DNA of 64,000 nt from an uncultured Bacteroidota bacterium (GTDB lineage: Bacteria > Bacteroidota > Bacteroidia > Flavobacteriales > Flavobacteriaceae): assembly GCA_913041125.1 (NCBI GenBank), contig CAJWHM010000006.1:23248-87247 (forward strand), written 5' to 3'. Every line of letters begins with the position of its first letter. The stretch's first letter is position 1. The notes under the pieces were generated by a model. It worked only from the letters and a program-made list of their open reading frames with translations. It was not told where the DNA came from and searched no databases. Shown here piece by piece: positions 1 through 9,874 of the stretch. Both the position numbers and the translations under genes were made by a program.

Positions 1-45
1 TTTCGCTTTAGCTGGCGACTCTACAATAACTAAATTTTTGGCCAT
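1..45 (-). CDS. topA: DNA topoisomerase I, N-terminal fragment
   Basis: The first 45 bases, read on the minus strand from an ATG at 45-43, encode MAKNLVIVESPAKAK. This is the conserved start of type IA topoisomerase I, the opening of the Toprim domain, where the glutamate of VESPAKAK is a metal/catalytic residue. The enzyme relaxes negative supercoils. The rest of the gene lies outside the window, so only the start and its promoter at 65-72 can be judged. It is transcribed away from the sulP gene at 201. Confidence 0.85.
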   Translation of the reverse strand, partial: MAKNLVIVESPAKAK

Positions 46-64
46 TTGTTTATTAATTTGCTGA

Positions 65-72
65 CAAAAGTA
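65..72 (-). promoter_or_regulatory. -7 promoter element of topA
   Basis: On the minus strand this reads TACTTTTG, an exact match to the TAnnTTTG -7 consensus of the Bacteroidota primary sigma factor. It lies about 20 bases before the topA ATG. A clear -33 TTTG is not seen. Confidence 0.55.
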
Positions 73-176
73 AATAAGTTTTTTTGGAAGTTTAAAATTT
101 TGCCTTAGTCATATTTCAATTTTAATAAAACTGTGAAGTCAAAATCATATATTTTAGATGATATAAATTAACTAAC

Positions 177-184
177 TAATTTTG
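177..184 (+). promoter_or_regulatory. -7 promoter element of sulP operon
   Basis: TAATTTTG matches the Bacteroidota TAnnTTTG -7 consensus and sits 16 bases before the TTG start at 201, leaving a very short leader. It supports both that start and a two-gene sulP plus MBL/rhodanese transcript. Confidence 0.5.
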
Positions 185-200
185 TAGATAATTTTTAAAA

Positions 201-1928
201 TTGAAAAAAATATTTCCCATTTTAAATTGGATATTAAAGTATAAACCTGAGTATTTTAAAGACGATTTGCTTGCAGGCATTACTGTTGCAATCTTACTAA
301 TTCCTCAAGGTATGGCTTATGCTTTAATTGCAGGTCTCCCTCCAGTTTATGGATTGTATGCTGCCTTAACACCTCAAATTGTTTACACGATAATGGGAAC
401 TTCAAGACAATTAGCCGTGGGTCCTGTTGCTATGGATTCACTTCTCGTTGCAGCTGGACTAGGTACTTTAAGTATTGTCGGTACTGCAGATTATATTCAA
501 ATGGCAATATTATTATCACTAATGGTAGGGATTATTCATCTTATTTTAGGGATTTTTAAAATGGGTTTTTTTGTTTCCTTTTTGTCAAAACCAGTCATTA
601 GTGGGTTTACTTCTGGTGCAGCTTTAATAATTAGCCTAAGTCAAGTAAAATATTTAACAGGTATCCCAATAGCACAAAATAATAAACTGCAAGATTTTAT
701 TTTTTTTATATTAAAATCTGAAATTCCAATTCACGTTACAACTCTAATATTAGGTTTAAGTTGCATCTTTTTTTTATTATTCATAAAAAAATTAAATAAA
801 AAAATTCCGTCAGCTTTAGTAGTAGTTTTTTTTAGTACTCTTTGGGTTTATTATTATGATAAAAATCTTGAAGGAGTCGCAATCATTGGTGAAATACCTC
901 AAGGTCTCCCTTCAATAAAATTTCCAAAATTAGACTGGCTAGTCATAAAAAATTTATTCCCTATTGCCGTAACAATCTCAATTGTTGCATTCACGGAAGC
1001 AATATCAATCTCAAAGGGATTAGCTGAAAAAAATAAATTATATAAGTTAAATCCAAATCAAGAACTCTTAGCACTAGGTTCAGCAAATATTATTGGGTCA
1101 TTTTTCCAATCTTATCCTACTACAGGAGGATTTTCTAGAACAGCTGTTAATAGTCAAGCAAAAGCAAAAACAGGAGTTGCCTCTTTGATTTGTGCGCTTT
1201 TAATTGCTCTTACACTAAGTTTTTTTACTGATTTATTTTTTTATGTTCCAAAAACTATTTTGGCAGCTATAATTATTTCAGCAGTTTTAAGGCTTATTGA
1301 TATTAAATATGCAATAAGATTATATAAAAGTAGAAAAGATGAGTTTGCTGTTTTGGTGTTAACATTTATTTTGACACTATTTGTTGGGATAATTCAAGGA
1401 ATTTTTTTTGGTATTATTTTATCACTGTTACTTCTTGTATACAGGGCATCTAAACCTCATTTTGCTTTTTTAGGAAGAATTGGAAATACAAATTATTTCC
1501 AAAATATTGATAGATTCCCTAACGAAGTTGTTGTAAGAGAAGATTTAATTATCCTAAAATTTGACGCTCAACTTTTTTTTGGAAACATTGATTTTTTCAA
1601 AAAATTGGTTTTTAATTCAATAGAGAAAAAACTTTCAAAAGTAAAAGGTTTTATTATTAATGCGAGAGCAATAAATTATATTGATAGTACAGCCAGCGAA
1701 GAATTAATTATAATCATTAAAAAGCTACAAAAAAAAGGAATTAGAGTTATGGTTGTTGGAGCTATAGATCCTTCAAGAGATATTATAATTAACAGTAAGT
1801 TGATTAAAGTTATTAAAAAACAAAATCTTTTTGTTACATCAGGAGATGCAACAGACAGTTTTGATGGAAAAGCAAAAAATACAGCTTTACAAAAAAAATT
1901 AAGTAGACAATACAATCAAAAAAATTAA
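201..1928 (+). CDS. SulP family inorganic anion transporter with STAS domain
   Basis: 575-residue inner-membrane protein of the SulP/SLC26 family, which moves sulfate, bicarbonate or related anions. The N-terminal region carries the family signatures IPQGMAYA (about residues 34-41) and GTSRQLAVGPVA (about 66-77), followed by many hydrophobic helices. A cytoplasmic STAS domain occupies roughly residues 440-555. The start is TTG; the next in-frame ATG is already inside the first signature, and relatives begin with MKKIFPILNW-like sequence, so TTG is the likely start. The gene ends 10 bases before an MBL/rhodanese gene, so sulfur-compound transport is the favoured inference, but the sequence does not fix the substrate. 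Confidence 0.9.
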   Translation: MKKIFPILNWILKYKPEYFKDDLLAGITVAILLIPQGMAYALIAGLPPVYGLYAALTPQIVYTIMGTSRQLAVGPVAMDSLLVAAGLGTLSIVGTADYIQMAILLSLMVGIIHLILGIFKMGFFVSFLSKPVISGFTSGAALIISLSQVKYLTGIPIAQNNKLQDFIFFILKSEIPIHVTTLILGLSCIFFLLFIKKLNKKIPSALVVVFFSTLWVYYYDKNLEGVAIIGEIPQGLPSIKFPKLDWLVIKNLFPIAVTISIVAFTEAISISKGLAEKNKLYKLNPNQELLALGSANIIGSFFQSYPTTGGFSRTAVNSQAKAKTGVASLICALLIALTLSFFTDLFFYVPKTILAAIIISAVLRLIDIKYAIRLYKSRKDEFAVLVLTFILTLFVGIIQGIFFGIILSLLLLVYRASKPHFAFLGRIGNTNYFQNIDRFPNEVVVREDLIILKFDAQLFFGNIDFFKKLVFNSIEKKLSKVKGFIINARAINYIDSTASEELIIIIKKLQKKGIRVMVVGAIDPSRDIIINSKLIKVIKKQNLFVTSGDATDSFDGKAKNTALQKKLSRQYNQKN

Positions 1929-1938
1929 ATTTGACTTA

Positions 1939-3330
1939 ATGACCATAGAACAAATATACACAGGGTGTCTTTCGCAAGGATCATATTACATTGAAAGTAA
2001 TGGTGAAGCTGCTGTAATTGATCCTTTAAGGGAATTTAAACCATACATTAAAAAAGCTACTAAAAATAATTCAGTAATTAAATATATTTTTGAAACACAT
2101 TTTCATGCTGACTTTGTAAGTGGACATATAACTTTATCAAAAAAAACAAACGCCCAAATAGTATTTGGACCAAAAGCTAAAACTAAATTCAAATCAATTA
2201 TTGCTGAGGACCAGCAAGAATTTAAAGTAGGAGACATAATCATAAAAGTTTTGCATACTCCTGGTCATACTATAGAAAGTACAACATATTTACTTCGCCA
2301 TAAAAATAAAGATATTGCTATTTTCAGCGGTGATACTCTATTTTTAGGCGATGTAGGTCGTCCTGACCTTGCACAAAAGACTGAAAATTTTACTAAGGAA
2401 GATCTAGCCGGGTTACTTTATGAGAGCCTGAGAAAAAAAATTATGCCTCTGTCAAATGATATCATCGTTTATCCAGCACATGGATCAGGATCAGCATGTG
2501 GGAAAAATTTAAGTAAAGAAACCGTAGGAACTTTAGGTGAGCAAAAAAGAACAAATTATGCTTTAAGGTCTGATATGACAAAAGAAGAGTTTATAAAAGA
2601 AGTAACAGATGGTTTGCTTCCACCACCAAAATATTTCCCTCTTAATGTAAAAATGAATAAAGAGGGTTATGATGATATAGATAAAATAATAAATAAAGGA
2701 ACCAAACCTTTAAATACAAAAGAATTCGAAAGGATTGCAAATCAAACTAATGCGGTAGTTCTAGACGTTAGAAATCAAAATGATTTTGCAAAAGCACATA
2801 TACCTCAATCTATATTTATTGGAATTGATGGGAATTTTGCTCCTTGGGTAGGAGCTCTAATTGGTGATGTTTCTCAGCCAATTCTGTTAATAACCCCTGA
2901 AGGTAGAGAGGAGGAAACTGTAACTAGACTTTCAAGAGTAGGTTTTGATAATACACTAGGCTATCTAAAAGGTGGAATAAATGTTTGGAGAAAAGATGGA
3001 AAGTCAATTGATTCAGTTGAGGAGGTTGATGCTAATGAATTTGAAAAATTAATTAAAGAAAAAAAACAATTAATTTTTGATGTTCGTAAAAACAGTGAAT
3101 ACAATAGTGAACATGTTGTCAATGCCAAGAACACACCTCTTGATTTTATAAATATTCATATGAATAAGTTTTCAAATAAAAATACTTTTTATTTACATTG
3201 TGCTGGAGGTTATAGAAGTATGATTGCAGCTTCAATTTTGAAAAGTAGAGGAATTCACAACTTTGTTGATGTAAGTGGAGGCTTTAATCAGATAAAAAAA
3301 ACAAAAATTAATATAATCTCTGAAGATTAA
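1939..3330 (+). CDS. MBL-fold hydrolase fused to two rhodanese domains
   Basis: 463 residues. An N-terminal metallo-beta-lactamase domain (about 1-250) has the metal ligands of the persulfide dioxygenase/glyoxalase II branch: THFHADFVSGH (53-63), TPGH ending at H110, SGDTLF with D132, and PAHG with H181. Two rhodanese-like domains follow (about 262-355 and 365-460). In the first, the active-site cysteine position reads TPEGR, so it is probably inactive. The second keeps CAGGYRS, a normal persulfide-carrying loop. Known relatives oxidise glutathione persulfide or pass sulfane sulfur. The adjacent SulP transporter suggests export of the oxidised product or import of sulfate. The exact substrate is inferred. 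Confidence 0.85.
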   Translation: MTIEQIYTGCLSQGSYYIESNGEAAVIDPLREFKPYIKKATKNNSVIKYIFETHFHADFVSGHITLSKKTNAQIVFGPKAKTKFKSIIAEDQQEFKVGDIIIKVLHTPGHTIESTTYLLRHKNKDIAIFSGDTLFLGDVGRPDLAQKTENFTKEDLAGLLYESLRKKIMPLSNDIIVYPAHGSGSACGKNLSKETVGTLGEQKRTNYALRSDMTKEEFIKEVTDGLLPPPKYFPLNVKMNKEGYDDIDKIINKGTKPLNTKEFERIANQTNAVVLDVRNQNDFAKAHIPQSIFIGIDGNFAPWVGALIGDVSQPILLITPEGREEETVTRLSRVGFDNTLGYLKGGINVWRKDGKSIDSVEEVDANEFEKLIKEKKQLIFDVRKNSEYNSEHVVNAKNTPLDFINIHMNKFSNKNTFYLHCAGGYRSMIAASILKSRGIHNFVDVSGGFNQIKKTKINIISED

Positions 3331-3419
3331 AAATTATACTAAAATTAATTAATGTTAGTTTTAAACTTTTGAAACAAAATAATCTCGACTACAAAAAATA
3401 ATATCTTTTAATATAATAC

Positions 3420-3432
3420 TGACAAAATGTCA
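3420..3432. promoter_or_regulatory. TGACA-AAA-TGTCA palindrome upstream of miaB
   Basis: A perfect 5-bp inverted repeat around AAA, 19 bases upstream of the -7 element of the miaB operon, so a bound protein would cover the -33 region. The same TGACA half-site is repeated upstream of groES (7811-7844). It is a candidate operator; which protein binds is not known. Confidence 0.4.
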
Positions 3433-3450
3433 ATATAGTCGTCTTTTTTT

Positions 3451-3458
3451 TAAATTTG
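3451..3458 (+). promoter_or_regulatory. -7 promoter element of miaB operon
   Basis: TAAATTTG matches TAnnTTTG and lies 32 bases before the miaB ATG. No TTTG is seen at the expected -33 place; that region holds the TGACA palindrome instead, which hints at regulated rather than constitutive use. Confidence 0.5.
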
Positions 3459-3490
3459 CATAAATAAATTACAAGATTTAAAGACAAAAA

Positions 3491-4942
3491 ATGTCTGTAA
3501 AAGAATTAAAATCCTTAAAGAACAATAATAAAGTGATTTTTGAAGGTAAAAAATATAAACCTTTAAAAAATGCCTATATAGAAAGTTATGGATGTCAAAT
3601 GAACTTTGCTGACAGTGAAGTAGTTGCTTCAATATTATCGAAGGAAGGTTACTCGATCTCAAAAAATATTGAAGATGCTAACTTAATTTTAATAAACACA
3701 TGTTCCATCCGGGAAAAAGCTGAACAAACAGTAAGGAAACGCTTAGAATATTTTAAATCTAAAAAAAAATATCATTCTGATTTTACTGTAGGTGTTTTAG
3801 GCTGTATGGCTGAACGACTAAAACATAAATTTCTTGAAGAAGAAAAAATTGTAGATTTAGTTGTAGGCCCTGACTCTTACAAAGACATTCCAAATCTATT
3901 AGAAGAAGTAGCTAATAATAGAGAGGCAGTAAATGTTCTTTTGTCAAAAGATGAAACTTACGGAGACATTGCACCAATTAGATTAAATACAAATGGAGTG
4001 ACGGCATTTGTATCAATTACAAGGGGTTGTGACAATATGTGTACTTTTTGTGTTGTGCCATTTACAAGGGGTAGAGAACGCAGTAGAGATCCAAAAAGTA
4101 TTCTGAATGAAGTTTCTGACTTGGTATCAAAAGGATATAAAGAAATTACGCTTTTAGGACAAAATGTTGATAGTTATCTATGGTACGGTGGTGGTTTAAA
4201 AAAAGATTTTGATAAAGCTAATTCATTACAAAAAAAGACTGCGTTAAGATTTGAAAATCTCTTAAGTCTAGTAGCGAAAGAAAATCCTAAAATTAGGATC
4301 CGTTTTTCTACATCTAATCCACAAGATATGTCAATTGAGGTCCTAAAAGTAATGGCAAAATTTGATAATATCTGTAAGTATATTCATCTTCCTGTTCAAT
4401 CAGGAAGTAATGCGATATTAAAAAAAATGAATCGACAGCATACCCGAGAGGAATATATTCAACTTATAAACTCAATTCGAGATATAGTACCAAATTGTGG
4501 AATTTCACATGATATGATTTCTGGATTTCCCACTGAAACCGAGAAAGATCACAAAGACACACTTGAATTGATGGACTATGTTAAATATGACTTTGGATTT
4601 ATGTTCGCTTATTCAGAAAGACCGGGAACTTTAGCTGCAAGAAAAATAAAAGACAATATCCCAGAAAAAGTAAAAAAAAGACGCCTCAGTGAAATTATCC
4701 TTAAACAACAGGAACATAGCTTATTCAGAACTAATGAATTTTTAGGCAAAACTGTATGTGTCTTAATTGAAAAAACTTCTAAACGGTCTCAAGATTTCTG
4801 GAGTGGAAGAACGACACAAAATACAGTAGTAGTTTTTCCCAAAGAAGAATTTAAACTTGGAGAATTTGTAGATGTTAAAATAAATAGCTGTACATCTGCA
4901 ACCCTTCAAGGTAAGGCAGTAAGAATTTCAAATCATATTTAA
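3491..4942 (+). CDS. miaB: tRNA-2-methylthio-N6-dimethylallyladenosine synthase MiaB
   Basis: 483-residue radical-SAM methylthiotransferase that adds a methylthio group to i6A37 of tRNAs reading UNN codons. The N-terminal MTTase domain holds the three cysteines of the auxiliary 4Fe-4S cluster (C35 in YGCQMN, C71 in NTCSIRE, C105 in LGCMAE). The radical-SAM cluster is C180-x3-C184-x2-C187 (RGCDNMCTFC). A C-terminal TRAM domain follows. The N-terminus has about 25 extra residues compared with many bacterial enzymes, as is common in Bacteroidota. It is the first gene of a run to secG, with one base separating it from the sigma-54 activator gene. Confidence 0.95.
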   Translation: MSVKELKSLKNNNKVIFEGKKYKPLKNAYIESYGCQMNFADSEVVASILSKEGYSISKNIEDANLILINTCSIREKAEQTVRKRLEYFKSKKKYHSDFTVGVLGCMAERLKHKFLEEEKIVDLVVGPDSYKDIPNLLEEVANNREAVNVLLSKDETYGDIAPIRLNTNGVTAFVSITRGCDNMCTFCVVPFTRGRERSRDPKSILNEVSDLVSKGYKEITLLGQNVDSYLWYGGGLKKDFDKANSLQKKTALRFENLLSLVAKENPKIRIRFSTSNPQDMSIEVLKVMAKFDNICKYIHLPVQSGSNAILKKMNRQHTREEYIQLINSIRDIVPNCGISHDMISGFPTETEKDHKDTLELMDYVKYDFGFMFAYSERPGTLAARKIKDNIPEKVKKRRLSEIILKQQEHSLFRTNEFLGKTVCVLIEKTSKRSQDFWSGRTTQNTVVVFPKEEFKLGEFVDVKINSCTSATLQGKAVRISNHI

Positions 4943-4943
4943 T

Positions 4944-6212
4944 ATGGATTCACTACAAACTGTAAAACAACGTTATGGTATTATAGGAAACAATTTGGGA
5001 CTAAATCGTGCTCTTGAAAAATGTATTCGTGTCTCAAATACTGACATTAGTGTTTTGGTAATAGGAGAAAGTGGTGTAGGTAAAGAAAGTATTCCTAAAA
5101 TTATTCACCAATATTCTCATAGAAAGCACAATAAATATATTGCGGTTAATTGCGGTGCAATACCAGAGGGGACTATCGACAGTGAACTTTTTGGTCATGA
5201 AAAAGGGGCTTTTACTGGAGCAAATCAAACTAGGGCAGGTTATTTTGAAGTTGCAGATGGAGGTACTATTTTTTTAGATGAAGTTGGTGAACTTCCATTA
5301 CAAACTCAAGTTCGTTTACTAAGGGTACTTGAAAGTGGAGAATTTATTAAAGTAGGTTCATCTAAGGTTCAAAAAACTAATGTTAGAATTGTAGCGGCTA
5401 CAAATGTGAATATATTAGATGCAATATCAAAAGAACGATTTAGAGAAGACTTATATTACCGTTTGAGCACTGTAGAAATTGAGCTGCCCCCTTTAAGAGA
5501 CAGAAAAGAGGATATTGTTCTATTGTTTAGAAAATTTGCTTCTGATTTTGCTCAAAAATATCACATGCCCCCTGTAAAACTAGATGAAGATGCAAAAGCA
5601 ATACTCATGAATTACAGGTGGAGTGGTAATATTAGACAACTTCGCAATGTTGCGGAACAGATTTCTGTTCTAGAAAAAGAACGCGAAATCAACTCTTCTA
5701 TAATTAGATCATATCTCCCTGATAGAAAACCTCAGCTTCCAGCATTAATTGAAAGGAAAGGACAAGACAGTGACTTTGGAACTGAACGAGAAATTCTATA
5801 TAAAGTTCTTTTTGATATGAAAGGTGATCTCAATGATCTTAAAAAACTTACTCTAGATCTTATAAAGAATGGAAAAAATAGTGACTTTGATGAAAAGAAT
5901 CAAGGCCTTATTGAAAAAATATATGGTGAAAAGTCCTCAATTGACAATAAAGAAAACTCCTTTAGTTCTGTTTCTCTTAAATCAGAAAGTTCAGAAATTA
6001 AAGATGTTAAACCATTAGTGGACAAATATTCGTATGCAGAAACTATTGAAGAAGAGGAACCTCTTTCACTTCATGAAAAAGAACTTGAAATGATTAAGCA
6101 AGCTTTGATTAGAAGTAAAGGAAAAAGAAAATTAGCAGCTGAAGAGCTTGGAATATCTGAAAGAACACTTTATAGAAAAATTAAACAATTTGACATTAAT
6201 GATTTGGAATAA
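4944..6212 (+). CDS. Sigma-54 interaction domain transcriptional activator
   Basis: 422-residue AAA+ enhancer-binding protein that activates RNA polymerase carrying sigma-54. It begins almost directly with the AAA+ domain, without an N-terminal receiver or sensor domain. Walker A is GESGVGKE (41-48), the sigma-54 contact loop is GAFTGA (88-93), Walker B is GTIFLDE (107-113), and FREDLYYRL (166-174) holds the arginine fingers. A roughly 140-residue linker of low similarity separates this from a C-terminal Fis-type helix-turn-helix (LAAEELGISERTLYRKIKQF). With no sensor domain, activity may be set by protein level or the linker. A sigma-54-like site upstream of groES (7857-7872) makes groESL a likely target. 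Confidence 0.9.
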   Translation: MDSLQTVKQRYGIIGNNLGLNRALEKCIRVSNTDISVLVIGESGVGKESIPKIIHQYSHRKHNKYIAVNCGAIPEGTIDSELFGHEKGAFTGANQTRAGYFEVADGGTIFLDEVGELPLQTQVRLLRVLESGEFIKVGSSKVQKTNVRIVAATNVNILDAISKERFREDLYYRLSTVEIELPPLRDRKEDIVLLFRKFASDFAQKYHMPPVKLDEDAKAILMNYRWSGNIRQLRNVAEQISVLEKEREINSSIIRSYLPDRKPQLPALIERKGQDSDFGTEREILYKVLFDMKGDLNDLKKLTLDLIKNGKNSDFDEKNQGLIEKIYGEKSSIDNKENSFSSVSLKSESSEIKDVKPLVDKYSYAETIEEEEPLSLHEKELEMIKQALIRSKGKRKLAAEELGISERTLYRKIKQFDINDLE

Positions 6213-6723
6213 ATTTATATACACTATATCAATTCTTTTTTTTATTGGTCTAAAAAGCTGTGGTATTTATTCATTTACTGGTGCTTCTATACCTCCAGGA
6301 GTAACAACATTCCAAGTCAATTTTTTTGAAAATCAAGCAGGAAATCGACCAGGTTCAACAGTAGAACCAGGTTTAGATAATGATTTTACAAATGCATTAC
6401 AAGACATAATTATGAATCAAACTAATTTGAATCTAGTTAGTATGGATGGGCAATTAATATATGAGGGTGAAATTACAGAATATAGCGTTACTCCAATGAC
6501 AGCTACATCACAGAATACTGCAGCTCAAAATCGCCTTAAAATGTCAGTAGCGCTTCGTTATTTTAATTCAAAAAATGAAGATGATGACCTTAAAAAAACT
6601 TATTCATTTTTTTATGATTTCCCAGCTGAACTTCAAGTTTATGATGTAATTGACTCTGCTCATAAAGAAATTTTTGATCGCATTACTCAGGATATTTTTA
6701 ATGATACCTTAGCAAAATGGTAA
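6199..6723 (+). CDS. lptE: LPS assembly lipoprotein LptE, Bacteroidota type
   Basis: 174-residue outer-membrane lipoprotein expected to plug and assist LptD in placing lipopolysaccharide on the cell surface. The start is set at the ATG at 6199: it gives a short signal sequence ending in a lipobox GLKSC with C21, which the longer in-frame starts would bury. The mature part begins CGIYSFTGASIPPG, typical of flavobacterial LptE. The gene overlaps the end of the activator gene by 14 bases and the next gene by 7, so translation is probably coupled. LptC (37042-37614) and LpxB (25675-26784) are also in the window. Confidence 0.8.
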   Translation: MIWNKFIYTISILFFIGLKSCGIYSFTGASIPPGVTTFQVNFFENQAGNRPGSTVEPGLDNDFTNALQDIIMNQTNLNLVSMDGQLIYEGEITEYSVTPMTATSQNTAAQNRLKMSVALRYFNSKNEDDDLKKTYSFFYDFPAELQVYDVIDSAHKEIFDRITQDIFNDTLAKW

Positions 6724-7415
6724 TTAATAGCTCGGATACTTTTTTTTCTATGATTGATGATTTCGATCCAAATAATAAAGTTCTACTTGAAAACATTGGT
6801 GATGTTTTAATTCAGCACCCAAATTTTCAGTTATTAAGAGTTTTATATCTAAAATCAATAAAATCTCAAAATTCCAAAGATTTTGATAAAGCTCTATCAC
6901 ATGCCTCAATCTCAACTTATGATAGAGAACTTCTATACAAGTTTCTAGACACATATATTATCCCAAATAAAATTAAAGAAGAACAAATTCATGATAAGGT
7001 AAATAAAAATGTTAAAGAAAAGAGTATTGTCAAAAATGATTCTAGTGAAAATAATAATACATCTAAATCAGAACTTAAAGAAATGGAATTTTACAAATGG
7101 TTTAGCTATATAGAAATTAATAAAACTTTACCTGATCCTAATAAGGTTGATAAAAAATTTGACCTTATTGATAATTTTTTAAATAACAAAAAAAGAATAG
7201 ATCCTGACAGAAATTTCCGCAATACTGAAGATTTGAGTGAGAAAAGTCTTGTTTCACAAGACGAATTAATGACTGAAACTTTAGCAAAGGTGTTAATGAA
7301 ACAAAAAAAATATAATAAAGCCTTGGAGGCATATCAAATTTTAGGCTTGAAATATCCAGAAAAAAATAGTTTCTTTGCAGACCAAATAAAAAAAATACAA
7401 AAACTAAAAGAATGA
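6717..7415 (+). CDS. Uncharacterised protein with C-terminal TPR-like helices
   Basis: 232 residues, no signal peptide or membrane segment, so probably cytoplasmic. The middle (about 95-130) is rich in Lys, Asn, Ser and Glu and likely disordered. The C-terminus (about 180-232), with KVLMKQKKYNKALEAYQIL, looks like one or two tetratricopeptide-type helical hairpins. It is locked between lptE (7-base overlap) and secG (4-base gap), an order I recognise as common in flavobacteria. A role as an adaptor in envelope biogenesis is possible but unproven; I do not recognise a named family. Confidence 0.75.
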   Translation: MVINSSDTFFSMIDDFDPNNKVLLENIGDVLIQHPNFQLLRVLYLKSIKSQNSKDFDKALSHASISTYDRELLYKFLDTYIIPNKIKEEQIHDKVNKNVKEKSIVKNDSSENNNTSKSELKEMEFYKWFSYIEINKTLPDPNKVDKKFDLIDNFLNNKKRIDPDRNFRNTEDLSEKSLVSQDELMTETLAKVLMKQKKYNKALEAYQILGLKYPEKNSFFADQIKKIQKLKE

Positions 7416-7419
7416 TCTA

Positions 7420-7806
7420 ATGAGTACTTTTACAATTTTTATTGCCTTAATAATTTTAGTATGCTTCCTTTTAGTTTTAGTCGTTATGGTTCAAAATCCA
7501 AAAGGAGGTGGACTCTCCTCTTCATTTGGAGGTGGTACACAGCAAGTTGGTGGCGTTCAAAAAACTTCTGATTTTTTAGACAAAAGTACTTGGATATTAG
7601 CAACGACACTTTTATTGCTAATATTGATTTCAAATGTTACTTTGTCTTCAAATAATTCTGTTTCAGAATCAAAGCTGTTAGACGATACTGTAAATCAAGA
7701 AGTTATACCTGAAACAACTGATGATTTCATCCAAGAAATACCTGAAATTCCAACAATAGAAAACATACCAACTACAACAAACGATAGTTCAAATCCAGAA
7801 AATTGA
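7420..7806 (+). CDS. secG: Preprotein translocase subunit SecG
   Basis: 128-residue auxiliary subunit of the SecYEG channel. Two transmembrane helices (about 3-22 and 52-70) flank the conserved cytoplasmic loop VQNPKGGGLSSSFGGG. The C-terminal tail (about 75-128) is rich in Thr, Pro, Glu and Asn, a low-complexity extension usual in Bacteroidota SecG. It is the last gene of the miaB run; groES follows after 95 bases that contain regulatory sequence. Confidence 0.9.
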   Translation: MSTFTIFIALIILVCFLLVLVVMVQNPKGGGLSSSFGGGTQQVGGVQKTSDFLDKSTWILATTLLLLILISNVTLSSNNSVSESKLLDDTVNQEVIPETTDDFIQEIPEIPTIENIPTTTNDSSNPEN

Positions 7807-7810
7807 TTTT

Positions 7811-7844
7811 TGTCAAAAAACTGACATGCTGACATCTTTTGACA
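7811..7844. promoter_or_regulatory. Cluster of four TGACA/TGTCA half-sites upstream of groES
   Basis: Half-sites lie at 7811-7815 (TGTCA), 7822-7826, 7830-7834 and 7840-7844 (all TGACA). The first two form an inverted repeat with a 6-base spacer; CTGACATG and CTGACATC form a direct repeat of period 8. They sit just upstream of the sigma-54-like promoter, a suitable place for activator binding. Confidence 0.45.
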
Positions 7845-7856
7845 GCTAATAAATAT

Positions 7857-7872
7857 TGGCACAATTTCTGAA
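7857..7872 (+). promoter_or_regulatory. Sigma-54-like -24/-12 promoter of groESL
   Basis: TGGCAC-AATTT-CTGAA compares with the sigma-54 consensus TGGCAC-N5-TTGCA. The -24 block is perfect and the spacing exact; the -12 block keeps TG but has GA in place of GC. Transcription would begin near 7881, giving a leader of about 20 bases before the groES ATG at 7902. No TAnnTTTG element is present in this gap. Confidence 0.55.
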
Positions 7873-7901
7873 AAAGTAAAATAAATTAAATCAATAGTAA
7901 A

Positions 7902-9822
<1,921 letters not shown>

Positions 9823-9844
9823 TATATTCAAGCATTGCATAAAT

Positions 9845-9874
9845 AAAAAAAGCTCCAAAATGGAGCTTTTTTTA
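9845..9874. terminator. Bidirectional terminator between groEL and the HMA gene
   Basis: Seven-bp perfect stem AGCTCCA/TGGAGCT (9851-9857 and 9861-9867) with a 3-base loop, preceded by an A-run and followed by a T-run. It can end groESL (plus) and the metal operon (minus), whose last stop codon lies in the T-run. Confidence 0.85.

Noticed and set aside
3340..3362. Weak hairpin ACTAA/TTAGT with short T-run after the MBL/rhodanese gene.
   Set aside because: Only five A+T-rich pairs; not distinguishable from background in this genome.
6148..6198. Upstream start for LptE adding 17 residues.
   Set aside because: It would bury the lipoprotein signal; the ATG at 6199 puts the lipobox cysteine at residue 21 as expected.
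7839..7867. E. coli-like TTGACA as a -35 box for groES.
   Set aside because: At 17 bases the -10 would read CAATTT, a poor match, and this phylum uses TTTG/TAnnTTTG; the TTGACA is better explained as part of the TGACA repeats.
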